Shown here piece after piece: positions 6,116-11,170 of a stretch of 11,170 bases of DNA. The first letter of the stretch is position 1; each line of letters begins with the position of its first letter. Where the stretch lies: contig JAHLWE010000526.1 in assembly GCA_019058135.1 (NCBI GenBank), positions 1 to 11,170 of the forward strand, in the 5' to 3' direction. The stretch comes from Promethearchaeota archaeon. GTDB lineage: Archaea; Asgardarchaeota; Lokiarchaeia; Sigyniarchaeales; SOKP01. Both the position numbers and the translations under genes were made by a program. The notes beneath the pieces are model-generated. The model saw nothing but the letters and a program-made list of their open reading frames with translations, did no database searches and was not told the origin of the DNA.

Positions 6116-6123
6116 TATTTAAA
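6116..6123 (+). promoter_or_regulatory. TATA box of the plus-strand winged-helix/zinc-ribbon gene
   Basis: TATTTAAA lies about 60 bases before the GTG at 6182, which would leave a leader of roughly 35 bases. A weaker alternative (CTTATAATAC, 6131-6140) would give about 20. The right-hand palindrome ends 10 bases upstream. Confidence 0.4.
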
Positions 6124-6181
6124 TCTGACGCTTATAATACATTGATTATCAAAAATTTCAGAAATTATTTACTAATTAAAG

Positions 6182-6841
6182 GTGAATTGTCTGAGTTTTT
6201 CGGAAGAAGAATTAATTCAAAAGTTATTAGATAATCCTAGCGCTTTATATTTATTATATCAACTTAATAAAACAGGTTTTGACTGTAATTTACCAACTTT
6301 TATTGATCGTGCAAAAGAAGTAAATTTTTTGAAAGATTTGGGAATAATTGAATTTATTTCTGAAAAGAAAATTCATTATAGAGCAACAAAATTTACAAAA
6401 AAAGGGAATTCTTTATATAAAAAATTAGATAAAGAAGGTATTTTTACCACATTTTATAATATATCGTTAGATTCAGAATTTTCATTTAAAGAATACTATT
6501 ATGGAAAAATAAAAAGAATTGAAGAAGAAATTAAATTTCTAGAATCAGTAATTTATAGAATTTTAATTAAATATATAAAAGGTATTAATATATGGTTTAA
6601 GATTGGTAATTATGAAATTTTAATCAAAGATTTAAAACCTTTAGAAATAAGTGAAGATTATGAGATTTGGAGTATAGATTTTGAATTTATATGTAATATT
6701 TGTAAACAAAAATCAGAGAATCATCTAGAAATTAAATATGATATAGATAATATTAATAGAAACCCAAGAAGAATTCATTGTGATAAATGCAAAGCCATCT
6801 ATATGTTTTGTCCTTTTTTAAATTGTTTTTATGGTTTATGA
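6182..6841 (+). CDS. winged-helix protein with C-terminal zinc ribbon, 219 aa
   Basis: Residues about 8-75 form a winged-helix-like unit: EEELIQKLLDNPSALYLLYQL, FIDRAKEVNFLKDLGIIEFI, then a hairpin KKIHYRATKFTKKG. A long charged helix (104-130, KRIEEEIKFLESVIYRI) follows, then a beta-rich part. The C-terminal metal site has CNIC (171-174), CDKC (200-203) and two further Cys (210, 215). This suggests a metal- or redox-responsive regulator, or simply a structural zinc ribbon. GTG 6182 is the annotated start; AAAG immediately before it is a weak ribosome site. Its end overlaps the start of a 49-codon membrane/Cys ORF by 11 bases, so the two are probably translated together. It is divergent from the coiled-coil regulator at 6024. 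No named family is recognised. Confidence 0.8.
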   Translation: MNCLSFSEEELIQKLLDNPSALYLLYQLNKTGFDCNLPTFIDRAKEVNFLKDLGIIEFISEKKIHYRATKFTKKGNSLYKKLDKEGIFTTFYNISLDSEFSFKEYYYGKIKRIEEEIKFLESVIYRILIKYIKGINIWFKIGNYEILIKDLKPLEISEDYEIWSIDFEFICNICKQKSENHLEIKYDIDNINRNPRRIHCDKCKAIYMFCPFLNCFYGL

Positions 6842-6980
6842 TTTCTTTATAGCAGTAACTTATTATATTGTTATATATATAGTATTTTTATCAAGTAAAT
6901 TAACCAAATATGAATATAAAGGCAAAGTACATAATTTCTGCAATACATCTTGTGAAACCGAATTTAAACGTAATTTTTAA
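6831..6980 (+). CDS. 49-aa single-pass membrane protein with TRASH/YHS-like Cys motif
   Basis: The ATG lies inside the last codons of the preceding gene (11-base overlap ATGGTTTATGA), typical of translational coupling. Residues 4-22 (DFFIAVTYYIVIYIVFLSS) form one hydrophobic membrane helix. Then KYEYKGKVHNFCNTSCETEFKRN follows the pattern Y-x-G-K-x-x-x-F-C-x3-C-x3-F-K of TRASH/YHS domains, which bind metal ions in heavy-metal sensors and transport proteins. Only the second half of such a domain is present, and the protein stops at NF. It may therefore be a genuine miniature protein or the stump of a longer one. The neighbouring gene also encodes a Cys-rich metal site. Metal sensing at the membrane is an inference. 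Confidence 0.5.
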   Translation: MVYDFFIAVTYYIVIYIVFLSSKLTKYEYKGKVHNFCNTSCETEFKRNF

Positions 6981-6990
6981 AAATATTTAA

Positions 6991-7155
6991 AATGAAATAA
7001 TTGATACCTCTATAGTTCGTGAAAAAGGACAAATTATAATTCCAAAAGAAATTCGGGAAAAAAACTATAAAATCATTGAAATTTTATGGGTTCATTATGC
7101 TCGGCAATTAATACTTCTATTTCTGAGGTCTGAAAAAATTTCTCAAAAAACTTAG
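6991..7155 (+). pseudogene. truncated AbrB/MazE-type antitoxin or regulator
   Basis: The frame from about 7000 reads IDTSIVREKGQIIIPKEIREKNYK. This is the N-terminal swapped-hairpin signature of AbrB/SpoVT/MazE-like DNA-binding proteins (consensus s.VtekGQIvIPkeIRe). The usual continuation with a Gly-Asp turn is missing: after about residue 24 the frame becomes unrelated sequence, antisense to the metallo-beta-lactamase remnant, and ends at TAG 7153-7155. There is no good start codon; ATT 7000 follows a TAA at 6988. It is a 5' fragment cut off near 7070. No toxin gene is visible beside it. Confidence 0.6.
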
Positions 7156-7345
7156 CGTGCTCCGTATGAATTGGAATTAAATATCGGGGATTAACTTCAT
7201 GTATAAAATTAATTAAATCATGTGACGTCGTATGTCCGGATGCATGAATACGATACGCTGGGATTCCAATTTTTCTAATTCCTTACTTATAGTTTTCGTA
7301 CTATCATAGAATTCCTCGACATAGGGATATAATTTTTTTGTTCAT
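7073..7345 (-). pseudogene. C-terminal fragment of a metallo-beta-lactamase/beta-CASP (RNase J-like) protein
   Basis: Minus-strand reading gives AYRIHASGHTTSHDLINF, then VNPRYLIPIHTEHAKFFEKF, ending NEPIKFQ with TGA at 7073-7075. HASGH followed by a PIHTEH motif is characteristic of the C-terminal part of beta-CASP nucleases such as RNase J. Upstream, LYPYVEEFYDSTKTISKELEK is in another frame, and an ATG at 7345 is in a third. The two shifts fall at a run of five A (plus-strand T5, 7270-7274) and a run of seven A (T7, 7333-7339). With both repaired, a continuous piece of about 90 residues results. The catalytic HxHxDH half of the enzyme is absent, so this is a remnant whether or not the indels are real. 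Confidence 0.72.
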
Positions 7346-7412
7346 AGAATAATTTTGATTTAATTACCATTTAATAAAAATTTTAAAGAAGATTCTATAA
7401 TTAACGGAATTT

Positions 7413-8387
7413 ATGAATTCAAAAGAAATTAATGTAAAAGTTAAAATTATTGGAAATGATTCAAATCAAGAAAAAATATTTACTACTAGTTTAACTACTA
7501 CGTTAAAAAAATTTATGAATATAATTTTAAAGGAATTTGATTTAAATAAAAATAAAGTAGCTAGAGTTCTAAGAAATTTAGGAAATATTCCATTATTTAG
7601 CTTTTTTATTCATGATTCTTCATCAGAAGGTTTTACAATAAATTTGGATAGGAATAAAGATATTCAATTAAAGGTTATTCCATTGAAATATTCCAAAAAA
7701 GAAAAAAAATATATTGAGTTAGAACCCGAGCCCACTATTAGAAAGAGAAATGTCCCTAAACAAATTTATCAACTAAAGATTTTAATAAAATATATTAGCC
7801 CGCCCATTTGGCGCCGTATATTAATTTCTAATCATTCTACATTTGCAGAATTACACGATGTAATTCAAAAGTTTTTCGACTGGGGTAATTATCATTTGCA
7901 CGAGTTTTATTATTATATACAAGATTATATTCGTCGACAAATTCGAATTCAAGGTTTAGATATTGATGGATCTTTACCCCTAAATTCAGATTTTTACGAT
8001 GCTCGAGAAGATGATATTAGATTATGTGATGTATTTTCCACTGAACAGAGAGTAGTAAATTATCTTTATGATTTTGGAGATAATTGGGAACATAACATAA
8101 AATTAGAAAAGATTTTTCCCTATAAAGATGGTTTTCAATCACCTTTATGTGTAGGAGGGAGGCGGGCAACGCCTCCTGAAGATTGTGGTGGATCATATGG
8201 TTATCAAGAAATTCTTGAAATTCAAGAAAATAAAAAACATCCACAATATAAAGAAACGATAACTTGGTTAGGAGGAAAATTTAATCCCAATAAAATAAGG
8301 ACACAAATAATAAAAATGACTCCAAGAGAAATAGAACGAAAGTTTGGTTTCAATTCAGAAGTAAGGATAGAAAAATCCCAACATTAA
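7413..8387 (+). CDS. plasmid pRiA4b ORF-3-like (IS1096 TnpR-like) protein, 324 aa
   Basis: The domain occupies about 117-300: YQLKILIKYISPPIWRRI (119-136), WGNYHLHEFYYY (157-168), YLYDFGDNWEHNIKLEKIF (218-236) and CVGGRRATPPEDCGG (246-260). All are signature motifs of the pRiA4b ORF-3-like family, common on mobile and accessory DNA; the biochemical role is not established. The first 100 residues (INVKVKIIG, LTTTLKKFMNIILKEF, FTINLDRNKDIQLKVI) look like a ubiquitin/beta-grasp-type domain, an inference from strand pattern. ATG 7413 has an AT-rich TATA-like stretch about 28 bases upstream. The TAA at 8385-8387 is followed in the same frame by 50 more coding-like codons, so the present protein may be a shortened form. 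Confidence 0.85.
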   Translation: MNSKEINVKVKIIGNDSNQEKIFTTSLTTTLKKFMNIILKEFDLNKNKVARVLRNLGNIPLFSFFIHDSSSEGFTINLDRNKDIQLKVIPLKYSKKEKKYIELEPEPTIRKRNVPKQIYQLKILIKYISPPIWRRILISNHSTFAELHDVIQKFFDWGNYHLHEFYYYIQDYIRRQIRIQGLDIDGSLPLNSDFYDAREDDIRLCDVFSTEQRVVNYLYDFGDNWEHNIKLEKIFPYKDGFQSPLCVGGRRATPPEDCGGSYGYQEILEIQENKKHPQYKETITWLGGKFNPNKIRTQIIKMTPREIERKFGFNSEVRIEKSQH

Positions 8388-8727
8388 GAAAATATAGAAG
8401 AATCTCTTCAAATTCACGGAAAAAATTTTGAAAAAATTTTTAGCATCTTTTTAACAGAACAAAATAAGCGTTTAAAAGAAGATTCTGTGAAATATTACTG
8501 GAATGTAATAAATCTCTTAGAAAGCTATTTAAATAGATAGTGCTTTAATTACTTAACCGAAAAAGAAAAGACTTCCCTTCAATTTTGACAAAATCTTGGA
8601 AAAAGCCTATGAATTACTGATTCAATTTATTGAAGAAGTTTTTATTCCAACAAAAGGGTATATAATTCGGTATTTTTCAAAACTCGATGAAGACCTTGAT
8701 ATGTCAAATCAAATCTTGGCAAAATAT
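8388..8727 (+). pseudogene. decayed C-terminal extension of the pRiA4b-type gene
   Basis: Directly after the TAA the same frame gives ENIEESLQIHGKNFEKIF, then FLTEQNKRLKEDSVKYYWNV and INLLESYLNR to TAG 8538-8540, and NYLTEKEKTS beyond it. Near 8575 the coding sense moves to the next frame: LPFNFDKILEKAYELLIQF, then EEVFIPTKGYIIRYFSKLDED, to TGA 8728-8730. The helical FL..q..RL...T/S...Y...I.LLE.YLN pattern is one I associate with C-terminal helical domains following pRiA4b-type domains, and it resembles a phage-integrase SAM-like fold. Two stops and one frameshift show decay of a longer parent protein. Confidence 0.6.
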
Positions 8728-8730
8728 TGA

Positions 8731-9018
8731 TCAAAAAATTCTGATAGTGAATTTTTTCATCTCCTAAGAATACCAAAAGGCACAAACCTGAGCGATATTG
8801 ACAATTACTTAATCGCAAATGCTGTAGAAATACTTGAACAATGCCAAATTAAAGGGTTTACCATTGTAAGCAACGATAAAGACTATCTCCCAGTTATGAA
8901 AATTGCAAGCTATAGCAATATAAAATCTTACATCTTAGGCGTCAATCAATCCGAAATCTATCAAAAATATGATATTAAGGATATTAAATTTCGTGGAATC
9001 CTACGCTACCTCAAATGA
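8731..9018 (+). pseudogene. NYN/PIN-like nuclease domain fragment, copy 2 (uninterrupted, N-terminus missing)
   Basis: This is a 95-codon frame from after TGA 8728-8730 to TGA 9016-9018, without a start codon at its head. It reads SDSEFFHLLRIPKGTNLSDI, DNYLIANAVEILEQC, IKGFTIVSNDKDYLPVMKI, YILGVNQSEIYQKYDIKDIK and ends GILRYLK. The pattern KGTNLSDIDxYL followed by IVSNDKDYLPV fits the second half of NYN/PIN-like RNA nucleases: Asp residues after a K-G-x-D/N-x-x motif, and S-N-D-x-D. The first strand with the leading Asp is missing. Copy 1 at 4135 matches closely from the same first codon. An internal start (ATG 8899) would leave too little to fold, so it is probably not expressed as an enzyme. 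Confidence 0.68.
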
Positions 9019-9053
9019 TACACTATTTTAAAAATCTTTATAAAAATATTCTC

Positions 9054-9785
9054 TCATTCTATTTTTTCTTTCCCTTTTTCCCAACTTGCAAATTGTTTAT
9101 CTAAAGCATCTATAAAGTCTGAAACCGTATCTTTATTAATAATTAAATTATCACCATCGATTGTAAAATTGAAATCCCTCGCCCATTCGAAAATTTTATT
9201 GTCAAAAGTTTTCTTATCCATATTAAGGACATTCTGCATCCGATCCAAATTTATCCGTGTTGAAACTTCCATCATCTCTTTTATTTTTTCGAATATCTCT
9301 TTTCCTTCTCTCTCTTTTCTTTCTTTCTCTTCCCTTTCTTGTTGTATGTTTGAATAACAATATTGCACAAAATCTTGAGGATATTTTGCTATTCCAGTTA
9401 TATTAAATCCCCCTAAATGCTCAATAATCGCTTGATGAATTGGATTTTCATCGATTTTTAATCTCTTTAGATTCGAGAGGGTTCCAAGTCCCTTAATCTC
9501 AGAAATTTTATTTTGATCAAGATTCAATTTATTTAAATTTTTGAGTGTTTCGAGTCCTTTAATCTCAGTTATATTATTATTCGAAAGATTTAATTCTTTT
9601 AAATTAATAAGCATTTCAAGTCCTTTAATCTCTTCAATTTGATTTAAACTTAGATTTAATGCTTTTAAATTTGTGAGTTTATCTAATCCTTTAATCTCAT
9701 TGATTTCTTTTATTGCTTTTCGAGATAAATTTAATTTTCCCTTTTTAACTTTATATCTTTTCCATCCATATGATACATACTCCAT
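9054..9785 (-). CDS. leucine-rich-repeat protein with C-terminal winged-helix/PCI-like domain, 243 aa
   Basis: After a short basic N-terminus come about four and a half 22-residue SDS22-like leucine-rich repeats, roughly residues 16-115 from ATG 9785. Each has the core IxEIKGLxxLxNLKxLxL, and three carry EIKGLE/EIKGLG almost unchanged. A Glu/Lys-rich helical linker follows (about 145-170). The C-terminal domain is STRINLDRMQNVL, KTFDNKIFEWARDF, FTIDGDNLII, TVSDFIDALDKQF. I recall this arrangement from Asgard LRR and PCI-like proteins, where LRRs are protein-interaction scaffolds. There is no signal peptide or membrane segment, so it is probably cytosolic. GTG 9794 is also in frame, but the TATA box lies 26 bases before ATG 9785, favouring a leaderless ATG start. 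Partners are unknown. Confidence 0.88.
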   Translation of the reverse strand: MEYVSYGWKRYKVKKGKLNLSRKAIKEINEIKGLDKLTNLKALNLSLNQIEEIKGLEMLINLKELNLSNNNITEIKGLETLKNLNKLNLDQNKISEIKGLGTLSNLKRLKIDENPIHQAIIEHLGGFNITGIAKYPQDFVQYCYSNIQQEREEKERKEREGKEIFEKIKEMMEVSTRINLDRMQNVLNMDKKTFDNKIFEWARDFNFTIDGDNLIINKDTVSDFIDALDKQFASWEKGKEKIE

Positions 9786-9806
9786 TTTATTCACTAATTA
9801 AAATCT

Positions 9807-9816
9807 TATATATAAA
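9807..9816 (-). promoter_or_regulatory. TATA box of the LRR gene
   Basis: The minus strand reads TTTATATATAAG across about 9817-9806, centred about 26 bases before ATG 9785. This supports a leaderless transcript and the ATG rather than the upstream GTG as start. Confidence 0.55.
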
Positions 9817-9914
9817 TTATTTAAATTTTTATAAAATTTTTAAACGCTTTTCACCGAAGTGTGTGTTCATACTTCTCTTATCTTTTGAAACTTTTTTATC
9901 TCTAATGATTTCAA

Positions 9915-10355
9915 TCAAAAAATTCTACTATCCAATTCATTTCCACAATTAGGACAATACTTTCTCAATCCGCCCAAATTAATGAATTTTCCTAATTCCT
10001 TCTCTAAATTGGTGTATATGTCCGCTAGCATAATATCCTCCACAGAAATTAATTTTAACTTACCCTTTTTATAAAGATAGATTTTCTCTTGCTTTCTTTT
10101 TAAATATGCCTTCCCAAAGAAACCCCAATATTCGATATAAATATCATGGTCCGTTAAATACCAATCATATTTGACCTTTTCGCCCTTTATTTTTATAGTT
10201 TTTTCATACTTGTGCGCCAAACCCAATTTGTGAAGGTAATTGTCGATAATTAACTCACCCTTAAACCTTACAACATGCCCGTCAAGACATTTAAAACTGG
10301 TCGCTTTTAACTGCTCTTCAGGCCTTAAAAAATATTTGATGAATATTTGAAGCAT
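9915..10355 (-). CDS. PD-(D/E)XK-like nuclease domain protein, 146 aa
   Basis: The core resembles the restriction-endonuclease-fold domain found at the ends of helicase-type and stand-alone proteins. FKCLDGHVVRFKGELIID carries Glu34, EKTIKIK follows, then KYDWYL (Asp64), IYIEYWGFFGKAYLKRKQ (Glu75) and a Lys91 region, ending in a K-L-K-L-I-S-V strand. GE-I-D, D-W and I-E-Y-W-G are the usual metal-binding and family landmarks. A CPNCG motif (134-138) near the end forms only half a zinc ribbon. The ATG at 10355 has an in-frame stop (TAG) a few codons upstream, no visible ribosome site and no TATA box. Its 5' end overlaps the cupin frame on the other strand. The first ten residues look unrelated to the family, so the 5' end may be damaged. 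It could be a solitary repair or defence nuclease. Confidence 0.72.
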   Translation of the reverse strand: MLQIFIKYFLRPEEQLKATSFKCLDGHVVRFKGELIIDNYLHKLGLAHKYEKTIKIKGEKVKYDWYLTDHDIYIEYWGFFGKAYLKRKQEKIYLYKKGKLKLISVEDIMLADIYTNLEKELGKFINLGGLRKYCPNCGNELDSRIF

Positions 10356-10361
10356 TCTGCT

Positions 10362-10592
10362 ATGAGACTATTTGAAATCCAACCTGGAGGAGGGAGAGAA
10401 GTACATCAACATCCAGAAGACCATCTTATTTATATCCTAAATGGTGAGGCTGAATTTTCCAACGATAAAGGAGTAAAATTCATAGCTGGAAAAGATAATG
10501 TAATATATATCCCGCCTAATAAACATCATGGAATAAGAAATACAAACGAGAAGCCTTTTATTTTTATCTGTATTATTCCCTATTTAGAATAA
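10362..10592 (+). CDS. cupin-domain protein, short at the N-terminus, about 76 aa
   Basis: Both cupin motifs are present. Motif 1 is GGREVHQHPEDHLIYILNG, with two metal-binding His and an Asp/Glu position. Motif 2 is GKDNVIYIPPNKHHGIRN. They form the beta-barrel metal centre of small Cupin_2 proteins, which range from isomerases to sugar- or metabolite-binding proteins; no substrate can be inferred. Typical single-domain cupins have 100-120 residues, with about 30 before the AMRLFEIxPGG stretch. Here that part is missing, because an in-frame TAA lies near 10325 and the frame before ATG 10362 overlaps the 5' end of the minus-strand nuclease. TTG 10347 is an alternative start. It is probably truncated by a rearrangement or short by design. 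Confidence 0.75.
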   Translation: MRLFEIQPGGGREVHQHPEDHLIYILNGEAEFSNDKGVKFIAGKDNVIYIPPNKHHGIRNTNEKPFIFICIIPYLE

Positions 10593-10613
10593 AATATTTG
10601 AATTTAATAACCT

Positions 10614-10650
10614 GGGTCTGACTGTCCTTCCCGATTGGATAAGTAGACCT
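10614..10650 (+). promoter_or_regulatory. two-part hairpin in the RNase III leader
   Basis: GGGTCT (10614-10619) can pair with AGACCT (10645-10650), including one G-T pair. Inside it TGTCC (10623-10627) pairs with GGATA (10637-10641), also with one G-T pair, around a nine-base loop. This is the only GC-rich stretch between the cupin stop and the RNase III ribosome site, which begins six bases later. It could be an RNA leader structure or the cupin gene's 3' processing signal. Bacterial rnc genes are known to be autoregulated by cleavage of a leader stem, so the position is suggestive. Nothing here proves such control. Confidence 0.4.
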
Positions 10651-10655
10651 GATTT

Positions 10656-10661
10656 GGAGGT
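10656..10661 (+). promoter_or_regulatory. strong ribosome site GGAGGT before the RNase III gene
   Basis: GGAGGT is a full Shine-Dalgarno match. No ATG, GTG or TTG in the RNase III frame lies within normal spacing: the codons after it are ATT, TTA, AAA, ATC. ATC at 10671 is nine bases downstream. The first in-frame NTG is TTG 10728, 66 bases away. Confidence 0.6.
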
Positions 10662-10670
10662 ATTTTAAAA

Positions 10671-11170
10671 ATCTATCTTGAAAAACATAATAAAAGGCGA
10701 AAATATAGAAATGATCTAAGATCTTGGTTGGATGAATTACGTTTAGATAATATTGACTTCAATTTAATAAAGACTGCGTTTACACATAGATCCTATAAGG
10801 GAATGAGGCCTAATGTCGAAAATAACGAGCGTTTGGAATTTTTGGGTGATTCAGTTTTAAATTTAATTGCTGCTGAAATATTATATCAATATGAAAATAA
10901 TCTAAGCGAATCAGATATGACAGAACTGCGAAAAATGTATGTGGGCAATAATCAATTACCAGTGGTTTTTGACAAGTTAAATATACAACAATTCATAAGA
11001 ATACCGAACAAATTTGAATTATCAAATAAAATAAAAGCAGGTTTCGTAGAAGCTTTTTTCGGAGCAGTCTATACGGAAAAGGGCTATGGTGAGTGTTATA
11101 AGTTATGGCAATTAATTCAATTAAAAATTCCTTCAATTGTTCAATCATTTAAATCTTTTCTTAAAAATGC
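10671..11170 (+). CDS. rnc: ribonuclease III, 3' end outside window
   Basis: RNase III cuts double-stranded RNA in rRNA, mRNA and antisense processing. The catalytic domain is clear: FNLIKTAFTHRSYKG, NNERLEFLGDSVLNLIAAE (the signature helix with its Glu and Asp metal ligands), SESDMTELRKMYVGNNQL, and KAGFVEAFFGAVYTEKGY. In the last motif the usual Asp of KADxxEAxxGA is Gly, while the Glu is kept; this Asp normally helps bind metal, so activity may be altered. The double-stranded-RNA-binding domain would lie beyond the window. The start is unclear: the frame is open from 10653 and GGAGGT points to about 10671 (ATC), while TTG 10728 is the first ordinary start and still includes the whole domain. 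RNase III is uncommon in archaea, so transfer from bacteria is possible. Confidence 0.85.
   Translation, partial: MYLEKHNKRRKYRNDLRSWLDELRLDNIDFNLIKTAFTHRSYKGMRPNVENNERLEFLGDSVLNLIAAEILYQYENNLSESDMTELRKMYVGNNQLPVVFDKLNIQQFIRIPNKFELSNKIKAGFVEAFFGAVYTEKGYGECYKLWQLIQLKIPSIVQSFKSFLKN

Noticed and set aside
8017..8244. Minus-strand open frame of 75 codons
   Set aside because: It lies entirely inside the pRiA4b domain with its clear motifs. There is no promoter, ribosome site or recognisable product.
5182..8540. Genome-wide stop-codon reassignment to explain in-frame continuation after TAA
   Set aside because: Different stops (TAA, TAG, TGA) would all need to be read as sense, frameshifts occur beside them, and intact genes here end normally. 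Decay or local errors are simpler.
9169..9357. Plus-strand open frame rich in Ser and Phe
   Set aside because: It is the antisense of the Glu/Lys-rich linker of the LRR protein, which automatically gives Ser/Phe/Leu codons.
9770..9952. Plus-strand open frame of 60 codons across the LRR promoter
   Set aside because: It covers the minus-strand TATA box and the end of the nuclease gene. The Phe/Ile/Tyr-rich translation shows no motif.
10611..10650. A tRNA or C/D-box RNA in the GC-richer stretch before RNase III
   Set aside because: The stretch is too short for a tRNA cloverleaf and lacks a T-loop. The CTGA words are not placed with proper C boxes, so I keep only the hairpin.
1..11170. CRISPR array
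   Set aside because: No regularly spaced direct repeats of 24-37 bases are visible. The only long repeat pair is the NYN-like fragment.

Overview
The window is very AT-rich and its genes carry archaeal signals. TATA boxes sit about 25 bases upstream of several start codons, which suggests leaderless transcripts, while an internal operon gene has a strong Shine-Dalgarno site. The leucine-rich-repeat protein with a C-terminal PCI/winged-helix-like module, the pRiA4b ORF-3-like proteins and the many small winged-helix regulators resemble what I know of Asgard archaea, in particular Lokiarchaeia. The lineage is an inference from protein character; no rRNA gene or other taxonomic marker is present.

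Region 1 (1-2312, + strand). The window opens inside a TnpB (IS605/IS1341-type OrfB) RNA-guided nuclease gene. Its 3' end folds into hairpins that could belong to an omega-RNA. A dprA-type gene follows, and a 50-residue Cys-rich ORF abuts it. Region 2 (2382-4401). A minus-strand winged-helix regulator with a TATA/operator-like palindrome is divergent from an AbiEi-like regulator. The latter has an odd start, with an ATG and in-frame stop upstream of a TTG. It is followed by decayed coding sequence, including a first broken copy of a NYN/PIN-like domain.

Region 3 (4406-7345). A minus-strand group contains a DUF3024-like protein, a frameshifted zinc-cluster protein with a pRiA4b-type motif, and a winged-helix/coiled-coil regulator. 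The regulator is divergent from a plus-strand winged-helix/zinc-ribbon gene. Their 154-base spacer holds two palindromic CATTATAAT sites exactly 30 bases apart, each next to one TATA box. The plus-strand gene overlaps a 49-residue ORF encoding one membrane helix and a TRASH/YHS-like Cys motif. Remnants of an AbrB-type antitoxin (+) and a metallo-beta-lactamase/beta-CASP C-terminus (-) follow, truncated into each other.

Region 4 (7413-9018). A pRiA4b ORF-3-like gene stops at a TAA, but recognisable coding sequence continues beyond it through further stops and a frameshift. It runs into a second copy of the NYN-like fragment. Region 5 (9054-11170). This holds a minus-strand LRR protein, a minus-strand PD-(D/E)XK-like nuclease overlapping head-to-head with an N-terminally short plus-strand cupin, and the start of an RNase III gene behind a structured leader and GGAGGT.

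Overall this looks like an accessory region with many regulators, defence- or mobile-element-type proteins and several gene remnants. Several apparent frameshifts lie in A or T homopolymers, so assembly error must be separated from real decay or recoding. The most system-like unit is the divergent regulator pair at about 4.4-7.0 kb with shared palindromes and zinc-binding partners.
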